The notes under the pieces: generated by a model | Told to the model about the DNA's origin: nothing | The model's database searches: none | The model's input: only the letters and a program-made list of their open reading frames with translations | Shown here: in pieces, positions 37,708-46,503 of the stretch | Position numbering within the stretch: the first letter of the stretch is position 1 | Layout: every line of letters starts with the position of its first letter | Position numbers and translations under genes: made by a program | From: Promethearchaeota archaeon | GTDB taxonomy: Archaea; Asgardarchaeota; Lokiarchaeia; Sigyniarchaeales; SOKP01 | Direction: 5' to 3' | Assembly: GCA_019058295.1 (NCBI GenBank) | Contig: JAHPZI010000022.1 | Location: 197,183-261,182 of the forward strand | DNA: 64,000 nucleotides

Positions 37708-38946
37708 ATGGCAAATAGACCAGAGCCTAATAACAGTAAAAAGATAAGTCCTATGAATGCACTTTCCACAATGGAAGTAAAATTCAATGATCCCTTAAAA
37801 GATGTTCACACCGCCAATCTTCTTATATCTGGTTGTGGATGGGTAGATACTACGGACGGCGTCGTATTGATTGATACATTACTCAGTGTGGGTGCAGGTA
37901 AGAGGGTATTTGAAAGAATCCAAGGTAAGATTAAATATATTATTTACACTCATGGGCATATGGATCATGTGGGTGGAGCTGAGGCTTTTTTAGCTGATGA
38001 TCCAGAGATTATCGCCAGTAAATTTCTTCCAGATAGATTTGACAATTACCAAATGTTAGCACCACATAGAGCCCGAATAGCCGCTCAACAATTTAATATA
38101 CCTGAATTTATGGGTAAAGTCAAATACACTTATCCAACTAAAACATTCTTAGGTGAGATGACCATTTCTTTAGGAGACAAAACCTTCGAGCTTCACACAG
38201 CACGAGCCGAAACCGACGATGCTGTTTGGATTTATGTACCTGAGCTCAATATAGCATTCATTGGTGACTTAATGATTGGTATTGGAATGTTCCCTAATAT
38301 TGGAAATCCTTGGAAACCCACTCGTTTTGCCTTGGACTGGGCAAAAGCTTTAGAAGAAATTCGAGCTCTTGAACCTGAATATGTTTTTTGTAATGGAGGA
38401 GGTGTTATGTATAAAGGTAAAAAAGCTTTAAAAGCATTGAACGATAATATTGAAGTCATCAGAGCATTACATGATCAAGTCGTCGATTTTATTAATCAAG
38501 ATATGCATATTTCGGAAATGATCCATGCTGTTAAAGTCCCAAATCATCTCAAAAAAAGCCCTTATCTTAAGCCTTTATATTCTAGACCTGAATTTTTCGT
38601 ATATAACGTTTACCGATGGTATCATGGCTATTTTGATCATAATCCTGCCAACCTACTTCCCAGACCAGAGAAAGAAGTCAAAAAAGAAATTTTTGGGCTT
38701 ATTGGAGATTCTACTAAAATCTTGGGCAGAGCAAGAGAACTTTTAGATCAGAACCAAGCACAACTTGCCCTCCAAGTCTTAGATGTCCTAATCCAAGCTG
38801 AACCAGAAAATATTGAAGCGCGAAAACTCCGTATGGAACTTCTCAAAGAGTTAGGCACTAATGATAAGTGCCTTATGTCCCGAAACACATGGTTCTACTT
38901 TATTAATCAAGATAAAAAATTTATTCGTTCAAAAAAAAGACATTAG
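37708..38946 (+). CDS. MBL-fold alkylsulfatase-like hydrolase lacking the SCP2 tail
   Basis: The metal motif THGHMDHVGG gives His82, His84, Asp86 and His87. The region after the MBL domain shows FVYNVYRWYHGYFDHNPANL and then helices with ALQVLDVLIQAEPENIEARKL, which are features of the alkylsulfatase dimerisation domain (SdsA1 type). Those enzymes hydrolyse primary or secondary alkyl sulfates and normally end with an SCP2-like lipid-binding domain. Here the protein stops at 412 residues, so that domain is absent. The substrate may therefore be smaller, or an SCP2 protein acts in trans. ATG at 37708 follows an ACGGAATG leader. Confidence 0.85.
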   Translation: MANRPEPNNSKKISPMNALSTMEVKFNDPLKDVHTANLLISGCGWVDTTDGVVLIDTLLSVGAGKRVFERIQGKIKYIIYTHGHMDHVGGAEAFLADDPEIIASKFLPDRFDNYQMLAPHRARIAAQQFNIPEFMGKVKYTYPTKTFLGEMTISLGDKTFELHTARAETDDAVWIYVPELNIAFIGDLMIGIGMFPNIGNPWKPTRFALDWAKALEEIRALEPEYVFCNGGGVMYKGKKALKALNDNIEVIRALHDQVVDFINQDMHISEMIHAVKVPNHLKKSPYLKPLYSRPEFFVYNVYRWYHGYFDHNPANLLPRPEKEVKKEIFGLIGDSTKILGRARELLDQNQAQLALQVLDVLIQAEPENIEARKLRMELLKELGTNDKCLMSRNTWFYFINQDKKFIRSKKRH

Positions 38947-39130
38947 ATTTATTCTATTTTTTAACAATAAATCGCTAATAATGTTATTATTTTTTATTTT
39001 TTTGCCTTGATAAAAATTCGGTTAATACTTTATCTGATTTAAAAAAAATGATAAAGAATAAATAATGTCGTTGTCTTATGTTATTGAAAAATTTTAAAGA
39101 AGAGATAAAATAATTTAAAATTTTAGAAAA

Positions 39131-39895
39131 ATGGGATATAATAAAGAGGAGATTCGAGAAAAATTTAAAGATTTATTTGAATATTCTTTAGATTTTGTTT
39201 TTGTCCACGATTTAAAAGGAAATTTCCTCGATGCTAATGAAATAGCTTTAATGGCTCTCGGATACGAAAAAGACGAAATTCCAAATATTTCCTTTATAAC
39301 TCTAATAGATGAAGAACAGATAAAAAGAGGTTTTGAAAACCTAAAAAGATTTTTGAAGGAAGGAAAACAAGGTACACAGGCAGAGTATAAGCTTAAAACA
39401 AAAGATGGGAATTTTATTTATATAGAAACTTATGGCATTCCTTTGAGAAAAGAAGGAAAGATTTACGCTATTTTAGGTATTGGAAAAAATATTACTGAAC
39501 GAAAAATAACCGAACTATATTTAAAAGAATCTGAAGAAAAATTTAGAACGCTTTATGAAAACTCTCCCTTTGCGATTCTTTTAATTGATTTAAAAGGAAT
39601 AGTATTGGATTGTAATCCTATAACCATAAAAATGTTCGGATATGACAAAAAGGAAATAGTTGGTAAAGAAATAAGAAAGCTTGAGGCAATTCGTCCAGAA
39701 GATTTACCTATTCTACTTGAGATCTTTAAAAAATTAATTGGTGGAGAAAAGTTGCAGCGTGTAGAAATACAATTAAAAAAAAAAGATGGAAGCATAAAAT
39801 GGGCCTATATACAAGCAATATTATTTGAAATTGATGGAGAAAAATTTGTCCAAGCAATTTTGCACGAGCATGGAGAGTCTACAATAATCGGTTAA
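39131..39895 (+). CDS. Tandem PAS-domain sensor protein without output domain
   Basis: Two PAS folds are present: DLFEYSLDFVFVHDLKGNFLDANEIALMALGYEKDEI (about 12-48) with its PAC end GIGKNITERKI, and FRTLYENSPFAILLIDLKGIVLDCNPITIKMFGYDKKEIVGK (about 137-178) with a C-terminal PAC-like strand pair. No histidine kinase, GGDEF, HTH or membrane segment follows; the protein ends HEHGESTIIG. It could be a small-molecule or redox sensor that works with a separate partner, as many archaeal PAS proteins do. A/T-rich leader of about 180 bases upstream; nothing else seen there. Confidence 0.88.
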   Translation: MGYNKEEIREKFKDLFEYSLDFVFVHDLKGNFLDANEIALMALGYEKDEIPNISFITLIDEEQIKRGFENLKRFLKEGKQGTQAEYKLKTKDGNFIYIETYGIPLRKEGKIYAILGIGKNITERKITELYLKESEEKFRTLYENSPFAILLIDLKGIVLDCNPITIKMFGYDKKEIVGKEIRKLEAIRPEDLPILLEIFKKLIGGEKLQRVEIQLKKKDGSIKWAYIQAILFEIDGEKFVQAILHEHGESTIIG

Positions 39896-40025
39896 AAAAA
39901 GTCATAAATTAAAAACTTCTTGTTCTATATAATCTAGAAAAAATTGAATGATCTAAAAACACAAAATTACTTTTTTTGCCAATTTTTTCTAAAATATATA
40001 TATATCTTAAAAATGAGTAATTAAT

Positions 40026-41663
40026 ATGCAGACTAAGATTTTAATAAGATCAGAAATCATTGAAAAATTAAAAGAAATTTTACATGGTGAACAGTACGTT
40101 TCATCTGATATCGAAGTTCGGTCAAATTATAGTCGGGATATGACCGAACAAGTTGCTCCAGGCCTAACTGATGTAGTTGTTTTACCAGAGAATAGGGAGC
40201 AAGTTCAACAAATCGTTCTCTTAGCCAATAGAGAGAAGATTCCGATAATTCCTTATGTAGCAGGGGCAAATATTGGAGGTTTAACATTACCAACTGAAAG
40301 AGGTGGTATAACAATTGATTTTAAGCGAATGAGACGAGTTATCAAGATTGATCGCGAAAATAAATATATTGTTGTGGAGCCAGGATTCACATTTGGTGAT
40401 CTAAGAAGATTATTTGATACTGAAATTCCGGAATTTCGATATTCTTTTCCTTTTTCACCTCCCTATACCTCAGTGGGTATAAACGCTTTATTACATGGTC
40501 TAGGCTCTTTGAGCGTGTTATATGGTTCAGCAGATAATTTTATAAATGGCTTGGAAGTTGTTCTTCCAACAGGGGAGATTGCCCAATTAGGAAATCATGC
40601 TATTAATCGTGGTGAATATTGGTACGGAAGGAGCCCATTACCAGATTTGTGCGGATTATTTATCGGCATGCAAGGAACAACTGGTATAGCCACTAAAATA
40701 TCTTTACAACTATTAGATAGACCAGAGATCCTAACTCATTTTGCCATCTTACCAAAGGATCCTTTAGATTTTTTTGGAGATTGGGTTCATGATTTAGATA
40801 AACTTCACATTTGTGATGAAATTGGTTGTGGATATTTCCCACCAAAAGTAGCTCATGGTTTATTACCTCAAGATATGATTGATCTAATGGCAAAATTAAT
40901 GTTCATGTTATCAAAGGGTAGAAATACTAAGATAATGAAAAAATTATGGGCATTTATTAAGAAATTGCCCGGAAAACCTTTTTGGTATGTAAAGAAATTT
41001 TCTCCAATATTAGCAAGAAAATTACCTCCTGAAGATGAACCTTTCTTAATAGTTGGGGCAACTATAGGAGCAAATAATAAAAAACTATTTAAAGCAAAAG
41101 TGAAGACTTTAAAGAAGTTTATGAAGAAAAAAGAAGCTTTAATGATACGCCCTGATGATTTTGGAGAGTTAAAACCTGCTATGATGTCAATCTTAGATTT
41201 ACCTGCCCAATTACCTGCATTTTTTGATTTAAAAGGAGGAGGATTAACTTGGGTGGGTAGTTATGTTCCACCTAGTCGTGTTGCTGAAGGAGTGGAGCGA
41301 TGTAAAGAGATAATAATGCAGAATGGACTTTTTCCTATTGGAGTGTTAAGACCTATGAAAGCAGATCATTATTTCGTTCTTAGATTCATTATTTCATATA
41401 ATTCTATCGATAAGGAAGAAATTGAGCGCGTGAAAAAAACTCTTAGAGGAATTTGTGAGGTTGTTTTAGATATTGGAGGTGTGCCATATAAAATGGCTCC
41501 ATGGGCCGCTAAGTTGACCTGGGAAAAAGGTGATATTTCTTTTTATAAATTATTAAAAAAAGTAAAAGATATGATGGATCCAAATAATATAATGAATCCT
41601 GGTAAACTATTTGTTCTAAATGAAGATGAAATAAAAAGAAAAGAAGCGGAGGAGACGCAGTAA
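40026..41663 (+). CDS. FAD-linked oxidase (GlcD/VAO-type) of the second oxidase/Fe-S pair
   Basis: The PCMH FAD domain is visible: VVVLPENREQVQQIVLLANREKIPIIPYVAGANIGGLTLPTERGG and IDFKRMRRVIKIDRENKYIVVEPGFTFGDLRRL. The flavin loop YTSVGINALLHGLGSLSVLYGSADNFINGLEVVLPTGE and the C-terminal MMDPNNIMNPGKLF complete it. It lacks the CTTCH motif of the 11-14 kb pair and is only distantly similar. Its stop is followed at once by the GTG of the Fe-S gene, so the two proteins are surely made together as a GlcD-GlcF-like unit. The acid substrate is unknown. Confidence 0.92.
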   Translation: MQTKILIRSEIIEKLKEILHGEQYVSSDIEVRSNYSRDMTEQVAPGLTDVVVLPENREQVQQIVLLANREKIPIIPYVAGANIGGLTLPTERGGITIDFKRMRRVIKIDRENKYIVVEPGFTFGDLRRLFDTEIPEFRYSFPFSPPYTSVGINALLHGLGSLSVLYGSADNFINGLEVVLPTGEIAQLGNHAINRGEYWYGRSPLPDLCGLFIGMQGTTGIATKISLQLLDRPEILTHFAILPKDPLDFFGDWVHDLDKLHICDEIGCGYFPPKVAHGLLPQDMIDLMAKLMFMLSKGRNTKIMKKLWAFIKKLPGKPFWYVKKFSPILARKLPPEDEPFLIVGATIGANNKKLFKAKVKTLKKFMKKKEALMIRPDDFGELKPAMMSILDLPAQLPAFFDLKGGGLTWVGSYVPPSRVAEGVERCKEIIMQNGLFPIGVLRPMKADHYFVLRFIISYNSIDKEEIERVKKTLRGICEVVLDIGGVPYKMAPWAAKLTWEKGDISFYKLLKKVKDMMDPNNIMNPGKLFVLNEDEIKRKEAEETQ

Positions 41664-42821
41664 GTGGGCTTAGAAGATGTGAAAGAATGGCTTCATTACT
41701 GTGGAAGGTGTAATTCTTGCAATTATATTTATCGTGATTATAGGAATTCATGTCCTGCCTTTACAAAATTCTTTTTTGAACCATTTACGAGTAGTGGAAA
41801 AATATGGATGGCACTTGATCTATACCAAGGGAAATATGATTGGAGTCCATCAATAGTAGAAAAGATTTTTAGTTGTACTTTATGCGGAAATTGTACGGTT
41901 CAATGCCAACAAGAGGCAGGAAAACACGCGTTGGAGATATTTGAAGCGTTAAGAGAAGAGGCTGTGGAGAGAGGATTAGGTCCTTTAGAAGCGCAAAAAA
42001 AAATTTTAGAATATATCAATGAAGTTGACAATCCATATGGCGACCCTAATGAAAACCGATTTAAATCAGTGCCAGAAGAATATTTTAATGATGACGCAGA
42101 TGTGATTTATTATGTTGGCTGTACATCAGCTTTTCGAGAAACGCAATTATTTGAAGCTGTCATACCCATTTTGCAGAAATTAGGCGTAAATTTCTCATTA
42201 TTAAAGGAAGAAGTCTGTTGCGGTAGCCCATTAATAACTACAGGTCAATTTAAAGCGGCAAGAAGATTAGCTGAGCACAATGTAAAGATCATTAATGAGC
42301 ATAAAGCAAAAACAGTTATTGCTTCATGTGCAGGTTGCTTAAGGACTTTAAAAGCTCAATATGAAAAGAAGTATGGTTTAAAAATTGATAAAGAAGTCTT
42401 ACATCTAAGCGAATTTTTAGCAAGAAAGCTGAGGGCACTTAAAAAATTGTATAAAGGAAAGAAAAAGCCAATTGAAATTGCAACTTATCATGATCCATGT
42501 CATATAGGACGACATGTAGGAATTTTTGAAGAACCAAGAAAAGTGTTAAATTCCATTCCTGGAATAGAATTTGTTGAAATAGGTCGAAATAGGGATAATG
42601 CATGGTGTTGTGGTGCAGGTGCAGGAGTGAAGATTGGCTTAAAAGAATGGGCTGTTGAAATATCAGAGGACAGAATTAAAGAAGCTGAGGAAACAGGTGC
42701 AAAATATTTAGTTTCAACATGTCCCTTTTGCGAACGTAATTTACGAGATGCACGAGATGCGTTAAATTCTTCATTAGAAATAATAGACTTATGCCAATTG
42801 ATACGTAAAAAGTTAGAATAA
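41664..42821 (+). CDS. CCG-domain Fe-S oxidoreductase (HdrD/GlcF-like), second pair
   Basis: The two N-terminal cysteine sites are Cys13/16/19/30 and Cys71/74/77/81. Two CCG domains follow (VGCTSAFRET...VCCGSPLITTG...CAGCLRTLK; YHDPCHIGRH...WCCGAGAGVKIG...CPFCERNL). The architecture equals that of the 14656 gene. The protein takes electrons from its partner FAD oxidase and hands them to a quinone, disulfide or soluble carrier. The GTG start at 41664 touches the stop of the oxidase gene, which is strong evidence for translational coupling; GGAGGAGACG lies upstream. A 276-base stretch downstream holds no gene or clear RNA. Confidence 0.93.
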   Translation: MGLEDVKEWLHYCGRCNSCNYIYRDYRNSCPAFTKFFFEPFTSSGKIWMALDLYQGKYDWSPSIVEKIFSCTLCGNCTVQCQQEAGKHALEIFEALREEAVERGLGPLEAQKKILEYINEVDNPYGDPNENRFKSVPEEYFNDDADVIYYVGCTSAFRETQLFEAVIPILQKLGVNFSLLKEEVCCGSPLITTGQFKAARRLAEHNVKIINEHKAKTVIASCAGCLRTLKAQYEKKYGLKIDKEVLHLSEFLARKLRALKKLYKGKKKPIEIATYHDPCHIGRHVGIFEEPRKVLNSIPGIEFVEIGRNRDNAWCCGAGAGVKIGLKEWAVEISEDRIKEAEETGAKYLVSTCPFCERNLRDARDALNSSLEIIDLCQLIRKKLE

Positions 42822-43098
42822 CATAGTTTCTATCTAAATTTTTTTTAATTAACCAAAAATGAGTAGATAAGATCTTAGATTTTATCATCTTGTCATATTG
42901 AATCCTTCATAGAAAACTTTATTCAAAATTATTATCATTAATTTTAGGATTAATTTTAATTTAAGGGCAGATATCAACGAAACATACAATAAATTAACGC
43001 TTTTAAAGAGGTTTTTGCAAATTCCAAAATTGTTAAATATGGTGAAACAAATTTTCAATTAGTTTTAAACTTTAAAAAAATTAGAAAATGGTTTTAAA

Positions 43099-43698
43099 AT
43101 GTCAGAAACTGAAGAAAAAGAGAGTGTTGTGTCAAAAAGATCTCGATTAACATTACAAATTGTTGGAGGAGCCATTTTTGGAGCATTATCACTTGTTCTT
43201 TCATTTCTAGCTGCGTTTTTACCGAGAACGCCCGAAGGACTTGCCTATTTTGACCCGGTATCTATTATTTGGGTTATATGTTATCTAATATTCGGTCCTT
43301 TAGCAGGATTAATAAGTGCTGTAATTGGTATGCTCTTGCTAATGCCTTTTGACCCCTTTGCACCCATCGGTCCATTAATGAAATTTACAGCGACCGTCGC
43401 ATTAATACTTCCAAGCTATCTGTTAATGAAATATGTTAAAAAAGATGTTAGTAGTGGAACTTTGAAAGAACCAAAAACTTATGCGACTTACGGTGTAATC
43501 GGGATAATTGTTAGAATTGGAGTAATGGTACCTTTTAACATTGTAGTATATATTGCGCTTGGATATCCTCCTCAGTTTTTAGGAGCTTATCTTATTATAG
43601 TAGTTTTAATTAACGCCCTTCAAAGCGTATGGGATCTCGTAATTCCATATTTGATTGTTTACGGAGCAAAAATAGACGAAAAATTCGAGATTTGGTAA
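43099..43698 (+). CDS. ECF-transporter S-component-like membrane protein
   Basis: The 199-residue protein has about five or six transmembrane segments and the typical S-component opening: a short polar N-terminus, then GGAIFGALSLVLSFLAAFLP and a helix pair SIIWVICYLIFGPLAGLISAVIGMLLLMPFDP. S-components bind vitamins or metals for uptake with a shared energy-coupling module. No ECF ATPase or T-component is in the window. The substrate cannot be told. ATG 43099 sits after an A-rich leader; no riboswitch-like stem was recognised in the 276-base region before it. Confidence 0.72.
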   Translation: MSETEEKESVVSKRSRLTLQIVGGAIFGALSLVLSFLAAFLPRTPEGLAYFDPVSIIWVICYLIFGPLAGLISAVIGMLLLMPFDPFAPIGPLMKFTATVALILPSYLLMKYVKKDVSSGTLKEPKTYATYGVIGIIVRIGVMVPFNIVVYIALGYPPQFLGAYLIIVVLINALQSVWDLVIPYLIVYGAKIDEKFEIW

Positions 43699-43709
43699 TA
43701 GATAAATCC

Positions 43710-43727
43710 TTTTTTTTCTTTTTTTTT
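43710..43727 (+). terminator. T-rich terminator between convergent genes
   Basis: Two runs of T separated by one C follow the membrane protein gene. The convergent GTPase gene stops 80 bases further on. Confidence 0.45.
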
Positions 43728-43806
43728 ATATCAAGAAATTAAACTAAAGATATAGTTTAACTCCAATTTTCAGGTTCTTAATGTTTTTTTATTAAAATAA
43801 GAAAAA

Positions 43807-44376
43807 CTAATCTATTTGAAAAGCTACTTCGTAATTGCCTAAAACTTTTTGAATTAATCTTAAGAACGCTTTTTCAACATTGTCACCATTTTTAGCACTC
43901 GTTTCGATGAAATCAGCAGCGTTAATTTCATTTGCCAAATTTTTTCCATCTTCTTTATTGACATTTCGTTCATCTACTAAATCGTTCTTATTACCAATTA
44001 AAAGATAAACACTATTTTTTAACCCAAAGTAATTTTTAAAATCTTCATACCACTTTGATTTGATATTATTAAACGTAGTTGGTCTGGTTATATCATAAAT
44101 AAATAATGCTCCCACACATCCTTCGAAATAAAATTTTCGATATTTTTGATATTTTTCCTGCCCAGCTATATCCCACAAAATTAAGGAAACTTTCGATTTA
44201 ATTTGTTCGAGAATTACGCTTGTCTTCACTATGGACACGCCAATTGTAGGTTTATAGTCCTCCTCAAACCTTTTTTCCACATATTGATTAATTAAGGATG
44301 TTTTTCCTACAGCGTTATCTCCAAGCAAAACGAACTTAAAAATCCAATGATCAATTTCCTCCATTTTATCTATCAT
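43807..44376 (-). CDS. Eukaryote-like small GTPase (Rab/Ras superfamily)
   Basis: All five G motifs are intact: GDNAVGKTS (19-27), switch-I Thr44 in KPTIGVS, DIAGQE (69-74), NKND (129-132) and ETSAK (158-162). The core resembles Rab proteins. In eukaryotes such GTPases mark membranes and guide vesicle traffic; Asgard archaea carry many, with roles still unknown. The protein ends NYEVAFQID with no C-terminal cysteine, so it cannot be prenylated the Rab way. The ATG at 44376 has AAGGAG nine bases upstream. No GAP, GEF or roadblock gene is adjacent. Confidence 0.96.
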   Translation of the reverse strand: MIDKMEEIDHWIFKFVLLGDNAVGKTSLINQYVEKRFEEDYKPTIGVSIVKTSVILEQIKSKVSLILWDIAGQEKYQKYRKFYFEGCVGALFIYDITRPTTFNNIKSKWYEDFKNYFGLKNSVYLLIGNKNDLVDERNVNKEDGKNLANEINAADFIETSAKNGDNVEKAFLRLIQKVLGNYEVAFQID

Positions 44377-44557
44377 TCCGCTGATCTCCTTAAGAACTTA
44401 TGTCCAAAAGTAATATCAAATTTTAGATTCTTAACTCCAAATTCAGTTAATACTACCCTAGTTATTAAATCTTAATTTAATTTCTATATTAACTATGTTT
44501 TTTATTCTTATTTATATATTTATTTTGATTTTAATATAAAATTTATAAAATAATACT

Positions 44558-45133
44558 TCAATAAATGTTAAAAATTATATCTTTTAAGGCTCTTTTAGGA
44601 ATATGCATTACACCTTTATTATCTTTCCAATATTTAAAAGATTCTTTATATGGTTCTACAACTGATTCTTCGTCGGGAAAGCCCAAACTTATTACATGAG
44701 TAATTTCATAATAATCAGGAATTTCAAATAGCGTTCTAATTCCTTTTGCATTAATTGATCCCATCCAACACCCTCCTAATCCATATTTTACCGCACCTAA
44801 GAGTATATTCTCAACAGCAGCTCCTATATCATAATCAAAATAGCTTTTCTTTATATTAGTATTTACAAGGATAATAATATAAGCTGTAGGACGCCTATTT
44901 TCTTCTGGAATCCTTTCATCTTGGGGAAGAGAGGCAGCCCATCTTACCAATGGGAATATTTTTTCCCTCATTTCAGGAGTATGTACAATAATATATTCAA
45001 GGCCTTGAATATTACTTGCCGCAGGAGCAACGCGAGCAAAATCAATGATTTTTTTTAAGATTTCATCAGGAATTGTTTTTTGTTTAAATCTACGGATTGT
45101 TCTTCTTTTATAGATAGCATCTTCTATATCCAT
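44558..45133 (-). CDS. Nitroreductase-family FMN oxidoreductase
   Basis: The short (191 aa) single-domain nitroreductase opens with MDIEDAIYKRRTIRRFKQKTIP and has APAASNIQGLEYIIV (flavin-binding loop). GAAVENILLGAVKYGLGGCWMGSI is the usual family segment. It uses FMN and NAD(P)H or ferredoxin to reduce nitro groups, quinones or similar. The start is taken at ATG 45133 because AGGTGA is well placed seven bases upstream; GTG 45142 would lie inside that site. It is a single gene, divergent from the pepT gene. No ferredoxin domain, unlike the 22745 relative. Confidence 0.92.
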   Translation of the reverse strand: MDIEDAIYKRRTIRRFKQKTIPDEILKKIIDFARVAPAASNIQGLEYIIVHTPEMREKIFPLVRWAASLPQDERIPEENRRPTAYIIILVNTNIKKSYFDYDIGAAVENILLGAVKYGLGGCWMGSINAKGIRTLFEIPDYYEITHVISLGFPDEESVVEPYKESFKYWKDNKGVMHIPKRALKDIIFNIY

Positions 45134-45233
45134 TTGTTTCACCTAAATTAATACTTTTACTATAGTTTTTTATCTTTAAAAACAATTGCATATCAATTAA
45201 AATGTAAAAATACATAATCATTATTTGATTGAA

Positions 45234-46493
45234 ATGAGCATTTCTAAAGAAATTCAAGCATTTTTATTAAATAATTCCATTGACCGGTTCTTGAGATATG
45301 TCAAAATATGGACTACTTCAGATGAGATTTCAAAAACATTTCCATCTACCAAAAATCAATTTGAATTAGGAAAATTATTAGCTGAGGAGTTGAAAAGCCT
45401 TAATTTAGAAAATATAGTTCATGATAAATTTGGTTTTGTTTACGCCTTTTTACCAGCAAGTAAAGGATTTGAAGAAGTACAAACAATTGGTTTAATAGCC
45501 CATCTAGATACTTCACCGGCCGTAAATGGTAAAGATGTAAAACCAGTTATTCATAAAAATTACAATGGAAGCGATATTAAATTCGCTCAAAATGATGACT
45601 TAACCTTGGCAACTGTAGATTCTCCTCAATTAAAAGAATACATAGGTCTTGATATAATTACATCTCAAGGAGATACTTTACTTGGAGCAGATAATAAAGC
45701 AGGCATTGCTGAGATCATGACAGCTTGTGCTACATGGCAGAAGTTTCCTGAATTGAAACATGGTCCAATAGTGATATGTTTTACACCTGACGAAGAAATT
45801 GGTCGGGGTACAACAAAGATCAATAAAAAAAAGCTCCCCGAAGTGTGCTATACTATGGATGGATCAGAAATGGGACAATTAGAAATTGAATGTTTCGACG
45901 CTTGGGGTGTGGTAATTAAATTTAAAGGGCTCAATGTTCATCCAGGATACGCTAAAGGTTTAATGATAAATGCTATACATATGGCTAGCCGATTTTTAAG
46001 CAACCTTCCAGAAGCAGAATCCCCTGAGAAAACTGAAGAAAGGGAGGGTTTTTATCATCTTTCGTATCTCAAAGGTAATGAAGAAGAAGCATCAGCAGCT
46101 CTAATTGTTAGAGATTTTGAATTGGAGAACAATAAAAAAAGAATGGAATATTTAAAAAGTTTAAAATCTAAGTATGAAGCTCTTTATCCCGGTCTTAAAA
46201 TAGAACTAGCTTTTAAACACCAATATGAAAACATGTTTACATATTTAAAAAAGAAAGAAAAAATTGTTGATTTAGCGAAAAAAGCAATTAAATTAGCCGG
46301 AATAGAAGTTAAAATTCACTCAATCAGAGGTGGAACTGATGGTGCTAAATTATCTTCAAAAGGAATTCCAACTCCAAATATATTTGCAGGGGGTATATTG
46401 TTTCATTCAAGAAAAGAATATATCCCTACACTTGCCTTACAAAAAGCCTCAGAAGTTTTAATTCATTTAGCAAATTTATGGACTAAAGAATAA
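45234..46493 (+). CDS. pepT: Peptidase T (tripeptide aminopeptidase, M20 family)
   Basis: This zinc aminopeptidase releases the N-terminal residue of tripeptides. M20 metal and catalytic motifs are in order: IGLIAHLDTSP (His and Asp), LGADNKAGIAEIM (bridging Asp), FTPDEEIGRGT (catalytic Glu) and MDGSEMGQLEIECFDAWG. A lid domain follows, then IRGGTDGAKLSSKGIPTPNIFAGG (last His/Asp region, with FHSRKEYIP). The PepT-specific extra segment between HLDT and the bridging Asp (about 85-150) is present. ATG 45234 is preferred over the in-frame TTG at 45225. Role: recycling of peptides in the cytoplasm. Confidence 0.94.
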   Translation: MSISKEIQAFLLNNSIDRFLRYVKIWTTSDEISKTFPSTKNQFELGKLLAEELKSLNLENIVHDKFGFVYAFLPASKGFEEVQTIGLIAHLDTSPAVNGKDVKPVIHKNYNGSDIKFAQNDDLTLATVDSPQLKEYIGLDIITSQGDTLLGADNKAGIAEIMTACATWQKFPELKHGPIVICFTPDEEIGRGTTKINKKKLPEVCYTMDGSEMGQLEIECFDAWGVVIKFKGLNVHPGYAKGLMINAIHMASRFLSNLPEAESPEKTEEREGFYHLSYLKGNEEEASAALIVRDFELENNKKRMEYLKSLKSKYEALYPGLKIELAFKHQYENMFTYLKKKEKIVDLAKKAIKLAGIEVKIHSIRGGTDGAKLSSKGIPTPNIFAGGILFHSRKEYIPTLALQKASEVLIHLANLWTKE

Positions 46494-46503
46494 TAACATT
46501 AAT

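Noticed and set aside
38525..38746. 73-codon frame overlapping the alkylsulfatase-like gene
   Set aside because: It overlaps a well-supported gene in another phase, with no start signal or family match.
42822..43098. Riboswitch or small RNA in the 276-base region before the ECF-like gene
   Set aside because: No convincing stem-loop or known aptamer consensus was found by eye; the region is plain A/T-rich sequence.
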